Positions 43,391-51,500 of a stretch of 64,000 bases of DNA are shown here, in pieces (positions within the stretch are counted from its first letter, which is position 1; the number at the start of each line of letters is the position of its first letter). Source of the DNA: Calothrix anomala FACHB-343. GTDB taxonomy: Bacteria > Cyanobacteriota > Cyanobacteriia > Cyanobacteriales > Nostocaceae. A program made the translations under genes and the position numbers. The stretch covers positions 54,103 through 118,102 of the forward strand of contig NZ_JACJQG010000020.1 in NCBI RefSeq assembly GCF_014696435.1. Direction: 5' to 3'. The notes under the pieces are model-generated. The model worked only from the letters and a program-made list of their open reading frames with translations, made no database searches and had not been told where the DNA came from.

Positions 43391-44070
43391 TGCTCAAAAG
43401 AACGTTTTGACGACTAAATCAATATTTCAGGGGGAATTTTCCATTCTTTACTTAACTTAGCGAAAGTTTAAATCTTATGAAGTTAATGTTGGAAAAATTA
43501 ACATTTTTGCTATAAAAACTCAGGTAAAAACCTATGATCAGACATTCCTTCTAAAATTTCTGCCAAGCGCGTACAAGCGGAAATTATCGCTCTTGACTGT
43601 GTCCTGTGTTAATTAGCGATCGCCTGAAAAGTTCTTTGTTTGCGCTTACTGCACTTGTTGACAATTTTGTCAATGCGTAAGTCCTAGTATTTTTCTTTTA
43701 TTTGTCTTTGCTTCACACCCATTTTTTCAGAGGGGAGAGGGTTGAAAGGTGCATCCGACTTGTAAGCCTATGAGATTCTACAAGCCTAGAAAGAGAAATA
43801 GAAATTACGCTTAATGTGAATTAAAGAAGTTGAGATTGGAAAGTGAGAACATTAATACCAAAACGCCGACCAAGCAACAAACGTAGTTATTAAATTTTTA
43901 AAGTACCATTTTAGTCTTAAACTTAAATCTAAATAATATGACGACATCCAACTATGAATAAAACGACATTAATTTGCGAAAACTCACTATAATTAAATTC
44001 AGTCTAAAAAACAGTCAAAGCGACATTGATTTGCAAATCGCGACATACAATTTGCGAATCTACAACATAA
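43391..44070. other. Intergenic region between kinase remnant and tRNA
   Basis: 680 bp. No intact gene. The first ~60 bp may be further decay of the histidine kinase. The rest is AT-rich with no clear structure. Confidence 0.4.
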
Positions 44071-44142
44071 AGCCAGCAGTCGGATTTGAACCGACGACCT
44101 TCCGATTACAAGTCGGATGCACTACCACTGTGCTATGCTGGC
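44071..44142 (-). tRNA. trnT: tRNA-Thr (anticodon TGT)
   Basis: 72 nt. On the minus strand the acceptor stem GCCAGCA pairs with TGCTGGC (7 bp). D arm, anticodon arm (TCCGA-CTTGTAA-TCGGA; loop T33, anticodon TGT) and T arm (GTCGG-TTCAAAT-CCGAC) are all regular. The CCA end is not encoded. Reads ACA codons. Confidence 0.95.
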
Positions 44143-44232
44143 GTTTTTTGCGAAGCGCTTAATGCACTCACCGATTTTGAATTATAGCATAAACAAGTTT
44201 ATTGTCTAGCAACAGGCGAGAAAATTTTTTTG

Positions 44233-44263
44233 ACGGTTGACTGTTGACGGTTGACTGTTGACC
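44233..44263. repeat. Heptamer tandem repeat (GTTGACT/GTTGACG)
   Basis: Four 7-base units between tRNA-Thr and argF, of the same family as the window-end array. Confidence 0.85.
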
Positions 44264-44379
44264 AATGACCATCTCCCCCCGACACCAGAATATCTGGTAG
44301 AGTTTTAAGGCGATAATTTTTCATAGAGCTGGCTCAAGGCATAGAAAAAGATCACTGGTTCTTTACAGATTCATAAAGC

Positions 44380-45300
44380 ATGGTAGCGTTGAACGGACGA
44401 GATTTATTAAGTCTGGCGGATCTGAGTTCTACAGAACTTCAGGAACTTCTGCAATTAGCATCTCAACTCAAATCTCAAAAGCTCAAGTTGCATTGTCATA
44501 AGGTTTTGGGATTGTTGTTTTCTAAAGCTTCAACTCGCACGCGAGTGAGTTTTACAGTAGCGATGTATCAATTGGGTGGACAGGTAATCGATCTCAACCC
44601 TAATGTTACCCAAGTGAGCCGTGGAGAACCAGTACAAGATACAGCTAGGGTGTTGGATCGATATCTGGATGTATTAGCAATTCGCACTTTTGCGCAACAA
44701 GAGTTAGAAACTTTTGCTGACTATGCCAAGATTCCGGTAATTAATGCGCTGACTGATGCGGAACATCCTTGTCAGGTATTGGCAGATTTAATGACGATTC
44801 AAGAGTGTTTTGGTAGCGCCAAAGGGTTAACTTTAACTTATGTGGGTGATGGGAATAATGTCGCCAATTCTTTAATGTTGGGTTGTGCTTTGGCGGGAAT
44901 GAATGTGAGAATCGCGACGCCTGTTGGCTATGAACCCGATAGCGCCATTGTAGAACAAGCCAGAGCGATCGCTAATCATCAAACTGAAGTTCTGCTCACC
45001 CATGACCCAGAAATCGCCGCTAAAGGTGCATCTGTACTTTACACTGATGTGTGGGCAAGTATGGGACAAGAAGCAGAAGCAGACGATCGCTTCCCGATTT
45101 TCCAACCATACCAAATTTCTGAGCAGTTATTAAGTCTTGCTGACCCCGAAGCTATTGTTTTACACTGTCTACCAGCCCATCGCGGTGAAGAAATTACCGA
45201 AGCAGTTATCGAAGGTTCTCAATCACGGGTTTGGGATCAGGCGGAAAATCGAATGCACGCCCAAAAGGCTTTGTTAGCTAGTATTTTAGGCGCAGAATGA
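44380..45300 (+). CDS. argF: Ornithine carbamoyltransferase
   Basis: 306 residues, the usual length. Makes citrulline from ornithine and carbamoyl phosphate in arginine synthesis (cytoplasm). The carbamoyl phosphate site STRTR is at 51-55. The HPCQ-like segment (EHPCQVLADLMT), TYVGDGNNVANSL and the ornithine-site HCLPAHRGEEI are all present. Single gene with a strong terminator at 45351-45402. The upstream region ends with a heptamer block at 44263. Confidence 0.97.
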   Translation: MVALNGRDLLSLADLSSTELQELLQLASQLKSQKLKLHCHKVLGLLFSKASTRTRVSFTVAMYQLGGQVIDLNPNVTQVSRGEPVQDTARVLDRYLDVLAIRTFAQQELETFADYAKIPVINALTDAEHPCQVLADLMTIQECFGSAKGLTLTYVGDGNNVANSLMLGCALAGMNVRIATPVGYEPDSAIVEQARAIANHQTEVLLTHDPEIAAKGASVLYTDVWASMGQEAEADDRFPIFQPYQISEQLLSLADPEAIVLHCLPAHRGEEITEAVIEGSQSRVWDQAENRMHAQKALLASILGAE

Positions 45301-45350
45301 AGAATGTTGACTGTTGATGGTTGACTGTTGACTGGAACCGTCAACGACTT

Positions 45351-45402
45351 AAAAAGGCAAAAGACATGGTACAAATATCATGCTTTTGCCTTTTATTTTT
45401 TT
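45351..45402 (+). terminator. Intrinsic terminator of argF
   Basis: Stem AAAAGGCAAAAG with CA/TG closing against CTTTTGCCTTTT (45352-45366 and 45381-45394), then ATTTTTTTAT. It is the strongest terminator hairpin seen in the window. A heptamer repeat block (45304-45333) lies between the argF stop and the hairpin. Confidence 0.85.
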
Positions 45403-45622
45403 ATAGTTATCGGTATTGATCCCAACAGATGCCACAAAATTAGGTCAATATATCTTTCATTCCCAACAAAACTGCTACAGTAGTCTTAAATAACTTCTCA
45501 TAAACGAACTCATCCTTTATCTGGTTTCTTTCACATTACCTATCTTCATCAATCAACTCTCAAATTAAATAAGATTGTCAGATATATTTTCACTTTCATC
45601 TTGCTTATATGGGATTTTATGT

Positions 45623-45636
45623 AGTACTAATGTTCT
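45623..45636 (+). promoter_or_regulatory. LexA box upstream of lexA
   Basis: AGTACTAATGTTCT fits the cyanobacterial LexA box RGTACNNNDGTWCB at every position. It lies 32 bp before the lexA ATG at 45669, as expected for autoregulation. Confidence 0.75.
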
Positions 45637-45668
45637 AGGGACATTTGTAATTACTTCCCAACAAAATT

Positions 45669-46274
45669 ATGGAACGTTTAACAGAAGCTCAACAAGAATT
45701 GTATGAATGGCTGGGAGAATACATCCGCACTCATCAGCATTCGCCTTCAATTCGGCAAATGATGCAAGCGATGAATTTAAAGTCACCTGCACCAATTCAA
45801 AGCCGTTTAGAACATTTACGGACTAAAGGCTATATTGAATGGACTGAAGGTAAGGCGCGAACTATTAGAATTTTGCGTCCTGTTGCTACTGGCGTACCTA
45901 TTTTAGGTACTATTGCTGCTGGAGGTTTAATTGAACCTTTTACCGATGCTGTAGAACATTTAGACATTAGTAATTTTGCCTTACCTCCCCAAAGTTATGC
46001 TTTGCGGGTAGCTGGAGACAGCATGATTGAAGATTTAATTGCTGATGGCGATTTAGTATTTTTGCGCCCAGTACCAGAACCAAATCAACTTAAAAATGGC
46101 ACGATTGTAGCTGCAAGAGTTGACGGACATGGTACTACATTAAAGCGCTTTTATCGCAGTGGCGATCGCGTTACTCTCAAACCAGCGAATGCAAAATACC
46201 AGCCGATTGAAGTTCCAGCTGTTCACGTACAGGTACAAGGTTCTTTAGTCGCCGTTTGGCGTGATTATAACTAG
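45669..46274 (+). CDS. lexA: LexA repressor
   Basis: 201 residues. The N-terminal winged helix (about 1-70) includes SIRQMMQAMNLKSPAPIQ. The autocleavage site Ala84-Gly85 (TIAAGG) is present, and the Ser118/Lys159 dyad (GDSMI, TTLKR) is intact, so it should be a self-cleaving repressor like the E. coli protein; some cyanobacterial LexA proteins lack these residues. It has its own LexA box at 45623. The helicase gene follows 85 bp downstream in the same direction. In cyanobacteria LexA also acts outside the SOS response (carbon and redox genes), so the regulon cannot be assumed. Confidence 0.95.
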   Translation: MERLTEAQQELYEWLGEYIRTHQHSPSIRQMMQAMNLKSPAPIQSRLEHLRTKGYIEWTEGKARTIRILRPVATGVPILGTIAAGGLIEPFTDAVEHLDISNFALPPQSYALRVAGDSMIEDLIADGDLVFLRPVPEPNQLKNGTIVAARVDGHGTTLKRFYRSGDRVTLKPANAKYQPIEVPAVHVQVQGSLVAVWRDYN

Positions 46275-46330
46275 AGGCTAGGGGTTAGGGGCTAAGGGCT
46301 AGGGAGGGATGAGGTAGACAACTTACCATT

Positions 46331-46355
46331 GACTTTTGACTTTTGACTTTTGACT
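46331..46355. repeat. Tandem repeat (TTGACTTT) before the helicase start
   Basis: Three or four TTTGACT units end just before the apparent ATG at 46360, leaving no ribosome site for that start. Confidence 0.8.
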
Positions 46356-46359
46356 TGTT

Positions 46360-47841
46360 ATGTACCTGACGCCAAATCGAGTGCAGCCACTACCCGGTTT
46401 TCGCTTACGATTGCCATTGTTAAGGGAAAATCGGGGTAATTATCAAACGCAAAAACCATTACCAGGATGCCCAAAAATGCCCCAATCTCTGCAACTGCGG
46501 GGATATCAGCGCCAAGCGATAACAAGCTGGTTTGCTAACAATGGCAGAGGGACGCTAAAAATGGCTACTGGTAGTGGTAAAACGATCGCAGCTTTAGCGA
46601 TCGCTTGTGAATTATACCAGCAGATTAACTTACAAGTCTTGGTGGTGGTATGTCCCTATCGTCATCTTGTCACTCAATGGGCAAGAGAATGCGAAAAATT
46701 TAACTTGCAGCCGATTTTAGCATTCCTTGATGTCCGCAATTGGCAAAGTCAACTCTCTACCCAAATTTATAATCTGCGTTCTGGTTCGCAAAAATTTGTC
46801 ACGGTGATTACCACCAACTCGACATTAATTGGCGAGGGGTTTCAGTCGCAGGTGAAATATTTTCCCGACAGAACTCTAATTATTGGCGATGAAGCCCATA
46901 ATTTAGGCGCACCCAAGTTAGAGGAAAGTTTACCTCGTCGCATTGGTTTACGGCTGGCGTTATCTGCGACGCCAGAAAGGTATTTTGATGATGATGGTAC
47001 TCAATGTTTGCTTGATTATTTCGGCCCTGTGCTACAGCCTGAATTTACTTTGAGAGATGCGATCGCTCAAGGTGCTTTGGTACATTATCTGTATTATCCG
47101 ATTTTGGTGGAATTAACAGAAGCCGAAAGTATTGCCTATTTAAAATTAACTCGCAGAATTGGGCGATCTTTATTGTACCGAGAACGGGAAAATGGCACAG
47201 TCGGAGATTTTGAAAATAACGAAGATTTAAAGCCATTATTAATGCAACGCGCCCGGTTAATTGGTGCAGCATCAAACAAGTTAACTGCTTTGCGAGAATT
47301 AATGGCGACTCGCAAAGATACCACCCACACTTTATTTTATTGCAGCGATGGTTCCCAAGAAGCGGGAGAGCGTTCTTCCTTGCGTCAACTTAAAGCCGTA
47401 GCCAAAATTCTTGGTGTGGAATTGGGGTATAAAGTTAGTACCTATACAGCCCATACTTCTTTAGAAGAAAGGGAGGTTTTACGCCGTCAATTTGAAAGTG
47501 GAGAATTGCAAGGTTTAGTAGCCATTCGCTGTTTAGACGAAGGTGTAGATATTCCCGCAATTCAAACTGCGGTAATTTTATCCAGTTCTGGTAATCCCCG
47601 TCAGTTTATCCAACGTCGCGGGCGCGTTTTACGTCCCCACCCAGGAAAAGAACGCGCCATTATTTACGACATGATTGTCTTACCGCCAGATTTAGAAAGG
47701 GAAACTATAGAAGTAGAACGCAATTTATTAAAGAAAGAATTGCGGCGCTTTGTCGAGTTTGCCGATTTAGCTGATAATGCCGGTGAAGCGAGAATGAAGC
47801 TACTTGCTTTACAAAAGAGGTATGGTTTATTAGATATTTGA
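46360..47841 (+). CDS. DEAD/DEAH-type helicase, likely dnd-associated restriction enzyme
   Basis: 493 residues, SF2 helicase. Walker A MATGSGKT (about 68-75), DEAH box IIGDEAHNLG, motif III LRLALSATPERY, and C-terminal motifs FESGELQGLVAIRCLDEGVDIP and QFIQRRGRVLRPH. The first start lacks a ribosome site because repeats abut it. Met40 (46477), with AGGA 11 nt upstream, gives 454 residues and begins right before the RGYQRQAI Q-motif, so it may be the true start. Such helicases occur with dnd genes as the predicted restriction component of DNA phosphorothioation systems. dndD lies 440 bp downstream, with a short gene between. Whether it cuts DNA is not evident, because no nuclease motif was recognised. 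Confidence 0.82.
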   Translation: MYLTPNRVQPLPGFRLRLPLLRENRGNYQTQKPLPGCPKMPQSLQLRGYQRQAITSWFANNGRGTLKMATGSGKTIAALAIACELYQQINLQVLVVVCPYRHLVTQWARECEKFNLQPILAFLDVRNWQSQLSTQIYNLRSGSQKFVTVITTNSTLIGEGFQSQVKYFPDRTLIIGDEAHNLGAPKLEESLPRRIGLRLALSATPERYFDDDGTQCLLDYFGPVLQPEFTLRDAIAQGALVHYLYYPILVELTEAESIAYLKLTRRIGRSLLYRERENGTVGDFENNEDLKPLLMQRARLIGAASNKLTALRELMATRKDTTHTLFYCSDGSQEAGERSSLRQLKAVAKILGVELGYKVSTYTAHTSLEEREVLRRQFESGELQGLVAIRCLDEGVDIPAIQTAVILSSSGNPRQFIQRRGRVLRPHPGKERAIIYDMIVLPPDLERETIEVERNLLKKELRRFVEFADLADNAGEARMKLLALQKRYGLLDI

Positions 47842-47931
47842 ACCGCTGTTTTTTTATGGATTTTTGTAAAATTTTTCGTAATAGTGAATTATGTGTGCCA
47901 ATTTATGAAAGAATAATCTTATTGACCATAA

Positions 47932-47980
47932 TATAATGGGATGTTTGCAAAATTTTTAAAAGCGCAAACATCCCATTATA
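47932..47980. repeat. 17-bp perfect inverted repeat between helicase and dnd genes
   Basis: Arms TATAATGGGATGTTTGC (47932-47948) and its exact complement (47964-47980) around a 15-nt loop. There is no T tract after it on either side, so a simple terminator is less likely than an attenuator, operator or small repeat element. Confidence 0.7.
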
Positions 47981-48039
47981 ATATAGGCTAATTATAGCAA
48001 TGCATCACCTAAAAATAAAGCCCTTTCTCTAAAAAATCA

Positions 48040-48062
48040 AACAAATGACAAATGACAAATGA
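48040..48062. repeat. Heptamer tandem repeat (AAATGAC)
   Basis: Three AAATGAC units upstream of the small dnd gene. Confidence 0.8.
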
Positions 48063-48108
48063 CACGCGCAGCGCAGTACAATAAATAAACAAGTATCTAC
48101 CATTCCCC

Positions 48109-48282
48109 ATGTCACCAGAGCAAAATATTGATGATGTGCAGGAGCCAATTACCAGCGCCCCGCCGGAAGTGAGACAGATTATTGAGCGGGTATGGAAGCT
48201 GGAAAAAGGCAGATTAGATAAGAGAATTAACAGCCACATTAACGAAGAGATTTTGCTGATTATTAAAGAAGAGGTGCGATGA
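48109..48282 (+). CDS. 57-residue protein coupled to dndD, unknown function
   Basis: Begins MSPEQNIDDVQEPITSAPPE, then a charged helical segment (VRQIIERVWKLEKGRLDK) and ends IIKEEVR. Its stop overlaps the dndD start (ATGA, 48279-48282), a strong sign of translational coupling and of a real gene. The composition fits a small helical protein, perhaps a partner of DndD. It does not resemble DndE, which is about twice as long. No Cys and no membrane segment. No family recognised. Confidence 0.7.
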   Translation: MSPEQNIDDVQEPITSAPPEVRQIIERVWKLEKGRLDKRINSHINEEILLIIKEEVR

Positions 48283-50363
48283 AGCTAACTTCCATCAAGC
48301 TTTGCAACTTTCGCTCCTTTTATGGCATAACACCAGAGATAATTTTGTCTGGGGGAGAAGTACTTAACACCACGATAATTCATGGCAATAATGGTTCTGG
48401 AAAAACTAGTTTACTTAATGCCTTTACCTGGGTATTATATGAGAAGTTTAGTGCTGCCTTTGCCTCGGTAGAACAGCTAGTTAATAAAAGAGCGATCGCA
48501 GAAGCAAAAAACAAGCAAGCTGTGGAATGTTGGGTAGAAATTGGCTGGGAACATGAAGGTAAACGCTACCGTGTGAAACGTGCCAGTCGAGTTTACAAAA
48601 ATGAGAGTGATTTTGAAGCTGGTAAAACCCAATTAACCATGTGGGTAGGTGGTGATGATGGTAAATGGTATTTTCCACCCCAGCAACCAGAAGAAATTAT
48701 TAATCAAATTTTACCTGCGAGTTTGCATCAATATTTTTTCTTTGATGGCGAACGCATAGAAGAAATTGTGCGTTCTGATAAAAAAGCGGAAATTGCCGAA
48801 GCTACTAAGATATTTTTAGGTGTGGAGGTAATTAACCGTTCGATTAAACATTTGGGAGACGCGAAAAAAAGTTTAGAGAATGACTTAAAAGCTATCGGCG
48901 ATTCGGAAATTAAACAGCTTTTACGCCAGCAACAGAAGATAGAAAGAGAAATTGAAGCTATTGCGCAACGCCAAACAGAAATTAAACAAGAATTAGAATA
49001 TCAACAAACTTTTAAAAAAGAGACAAGTAACCGCCTACGCGAACTAAGTGCGGCGAAAGAATTACAGGAACGCTGTCAAAATTTAGAAACGCAGAACCAA
49101 GGATATAAAGAAGAATATAAAAAAACTCGCGAAGCTCTGAAAAAAATTATTTCTGCCCGGGGTTATACAGTACTTCTGGCTGAAACCACATCCCAGTTTC
49201 GGGAAATCATGCATGATTTGAAGCAGCGCGGTGAATTAACGGCGGGAATTTCGCGGGAATTTATCAACGAATTACTTAATTCCCAACGTTGTATTTGCGG
49301 TACAAATTTAAATGTCGGTAGTCATCCCCATACAAATGTGACTCTCTGGTTAAATCAAGCAGGTTCTTCAGCAGTAGAAGAAATGGCTTTTCGGATGAGT
49401 GCGCAAGTTGATGAAATTGATAAACAAGCAACGGCTTTTTGGCAAGAAGTAGATAGAGAACAAGCCAGGATTCACCAATTAAAACAAAATATCTCACAAA
49501 TTGAAAGCGAATTAGATAATATTCAAGACAGGTTGAGAAAAGATGCGAATGAAGAAATTAGCAGTTTACAAAAACGGTTAGACGAAATTGAAAATAAGAT
49601 TGATGAATTAAATCGCGAACAAGGTGCAAATCAACAGCAAATCGCCTATTTTAATACAGAACTTGAAACATTAGGTAAACAAATCGCCAAGCAAAAACTC
49701 AATGAAGAACGTCAAGCATTAGCACAGCGCAGAATTAACGCTACTCAAGATGCAATTGAACGCTTAACAGAAGTCAGAAACCGTCAAGAAAAGCAATTTC
49801 GCCTGCAATTAGAACAGCGCGTACAGGAAATCTTTGCCGAAATCTCTTTTACTCCCTATATTCCCAAAATCAGCGAAAAATATGAACTAACACTTGTAGA
49901 AAATACTGCTGGAGTGGAAGCACCTGTAGCTGCTTCCACTGGTGAAAATCAAATTCTTAGTTTATCTTTTATCGCCAGTATTATTGACAGAGTGCGGGAA
50001 TGGAGCGAAAAAAGAAAAATGCTGATGCTACCAGAAAGTAGCACCTTTCCCATTGTCATGGATTCGCCTTTTGGGAGTTTAGATGAAATTTCCCGCCGAC
50101 ACATTGCGCAGACAATTCCTAAATTAGCCAATCAGTTAATTGTGTTGGTGACGAAAACCCAATGGCGAGGTGAAGTTGAAGCAGAAATGGCAGATAGAAT
50201 TGGTAGAGAATACGTGCTGACGTACTTTTCTTCTAAACCAGATTGCGAACAAGATTATATTGAATTGGATGGAGAAAGATACCCTTTAGTCAAGCAAAGT
50301 CCTAATGAATTTGAGTATACAGAAGTTATGGAAGTACAGAGAAAGTATCAATTCGCAGAATAA
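48279..50363 (+). CDS. dndD: DNA sulfur modification protein DndD (SMC-like ATPase)
   Basis: 694 residues. RecF/SMC-type ATPase. Walker A GNNGSGKT is at 36-43 within a typical N-terminal half (KLCNFRSFYGI). Two long coiled coils (about 190-300 and 390-520) flank a CxC hinge (QRCICGTNL, near 335). A C-terminal half with a Walker B-like VMDSPFGSLDE and LVLVTKTQ-like end follows. DndD hydrolyses ATP and is thought to open or nick DNA for sulfur insertion by the DndCDE complex. It is translationally coupled to the 57-residue gene. The other dnd genes resume 3.8 kb downstream. Confidence 0.88.
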   Translation: MKLTSIKLCNFRSFYGITPEIILSGGEVLNTTIIHGNNGSGKTSLLNAFTWVLYEKFSAAFASVEQLVNKRAIAEAKNKQAVECWVEIGWEHEGKRYRVKRASRVYKNESDFEAGKTQLTMWVGGDDGKWYFPPQQPEEIINQILPASLHQYFFFDGERIEEIVRSDKKAEIAEATKIFLGVEVINRSIKHLGDAKKSLENDLKAIGDSEIKQLLRQQQKIEREIEAIAQRQTEIKQELEYQQTFKKETSNRLRELSAAKELQERCQNLETQNQGYKEEYKKTREALKKIISARGYTVLLAETTSQFREIMHDLKQRGELTAGISREFINELLNSQRCICGTNLNVGSHPHTNVTLWLNQAGSSAVEEMAFRMSAQVDEIDKQATAFWQEVDREQARIHQLKQNISQIESELDNIQDRLRKDANEEISSLQKRLDEIENKIDELNREQGANQQQIAYFNTELETLGKQIAKQKLNEERQALAQRRINATQDAIERLTEVRNRQEKQFRLQLEQRVQEIFAEISFTPYIPKISEKYELTLVENTAGVEAPVAASTGENQILSLSFIASIIDRVREWSEKRKMLMLPESSTFPIVMDSPFGSLDEISRRHIAQTIPKLANQLIVLVTKTQWRGEVEAEMADRIGREYVLTYFSSKPDCEQDYIELDGERYPLVKQSPNEFEYTEVMEVQRKYQFAE

Positions 50364-50629
50364 TTGAAAAATTCTTAGCAAATTTACTTATGTCAGATAT
50401 CAATCATGGTAGTTAGAAATCCTTATTTTTTATTGCCTCATCTTCTCAAGTAGTTAAAGTACAGCTAAATTGAAAATTTTAGCTTGTTTACACAAACTTT
50501 TTATTAAAATCCGTAATCCTTCGCGAACGTTCAACTGTGTTCTTATTACATAATCAAGACAATGATTGCTGTGTTCGTGCCTGAATCAACGTTTCAAGAG
50601 AAAGATTTCAAACTGAGAAGGATAAATAC

Positions 50630-51439
50630 ATGAAAAGTTTTTTAGTTAAGTCAGCGATCGCTTCTGGCGTTGTATTATCTTTAGCAGCTATTAACCGTCC
50701 AGCGATGGCTGCTTCTTTTGTAGTCTCAATTGAAGATGCAAAAGTACAACAAGCAAATTTAAACAACCTTGTTAATGCTAATGTCCAAACTTTTGATGGT
50801 TTAACAACAGGTTACAAAGCCGCAGGTTTTGCCTGGAATAATGGAACTACAAATGTTGGTTCCTATCAAAATACGCTTATCTTCAATGCCGATCAATATG
50901 GCGGTGCTGGTGGTACAAAACAATATTTTGATGTGGATACTAGCAGATCGAAGAATGGTCAAACAGTTTCCACTTTAGAATTTACACAAGCACAAAGTTA
51001 CTTTGGGCTGTGGTGGTCTGCAGGAGACAGTACCAACGCCATGAAATTTTATTCCAACGGCAATCTTGTGCAAACGATGACTACTGCTGATGTGAAAAAT
51101 TATATCTCCAAGCTAGCAAATAAATCCGACTACTACGGTAATCCTAATTCGGCATTCGCAGGTAAGAATACTGGGGAACCCTACGCATTCATCAACTTTT
51201 ACTATGACGGCGGTACTTTTGATAAGATTGAATTCACTAATCTCAAGCCAGATGGGACTTTATCTGGCACTGGTTTTGAATCAGATAATCACACAATTGC
51301 CACTGGTTACAAAACTTTCACTGGTAATATAGTTACAGTCGTTCCTGAATCTTCTTCTTTATTCGGAGTCTTAGCGATTGGGCTTGTCGGTGCTAGTTCA
51401 TTTTTGACTCGTCGAGTGAAGAAAAGTTCAGTTGCTTAA
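50630..51439 (+). CDS. PEP-CTERM sorted exported protein
   Basis: 269 residues. The signal peptide ends around RPAMAA (residues 1-28). The middle is a beta-rich, Gly/Asn/Thr-rich domain of unknown role (QTFDGLTTGYKAAGF, FDKIEFTNL). The C-terminal sorting signal comprises VPESSS, a hydrophobic helix (FGVLAIGLVGASSFL) and a basic end (TRRVKK). The tripartite tail is the PEP-CTERM type handled by exosortases, and 'VPE' is a common cyanobacterial variant. AGGA precedes the ATG. It is probably an extracellular or envelope protein. It interrupts the dnd locus and has no evident link to it. Confidence 0.82.
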   Translation: MKSFLVKSAIASGVVLSLAAINRPAMAASFVVSIEDAKVQQANLNNLVNANVQTFDGLTTGYKAAGFAWNNGTTNVGSYQNTLIFNADQYGGAGGTKQYFDVDTSRSKNGQTVSTLEFTQAQSYFGLWWSAGDSTNAMKFYSNGNLVQTMTTADVKNYISKLANKSDYYGNPNSAFAGKNTGEPYAFINFYYDGGTFDKIEFTNLKPDGTLSGTGFESDNHTIATGYKTFTGNIVTVVPESSSLFGVLAIGLVGASSFLTRRVKKSSVA

Positions 51440-51500
51440 CATCTTGCATTCATCAAAACTCATGCATTTTAATAGCTTTAGTTTATACTAAAGCTTATTA

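Noticed and set aside
48109-48282. The 57-residue gene as DndE
   Set aside because: DndE is about twice as long and none of its typical features were seen; named only as unknown.
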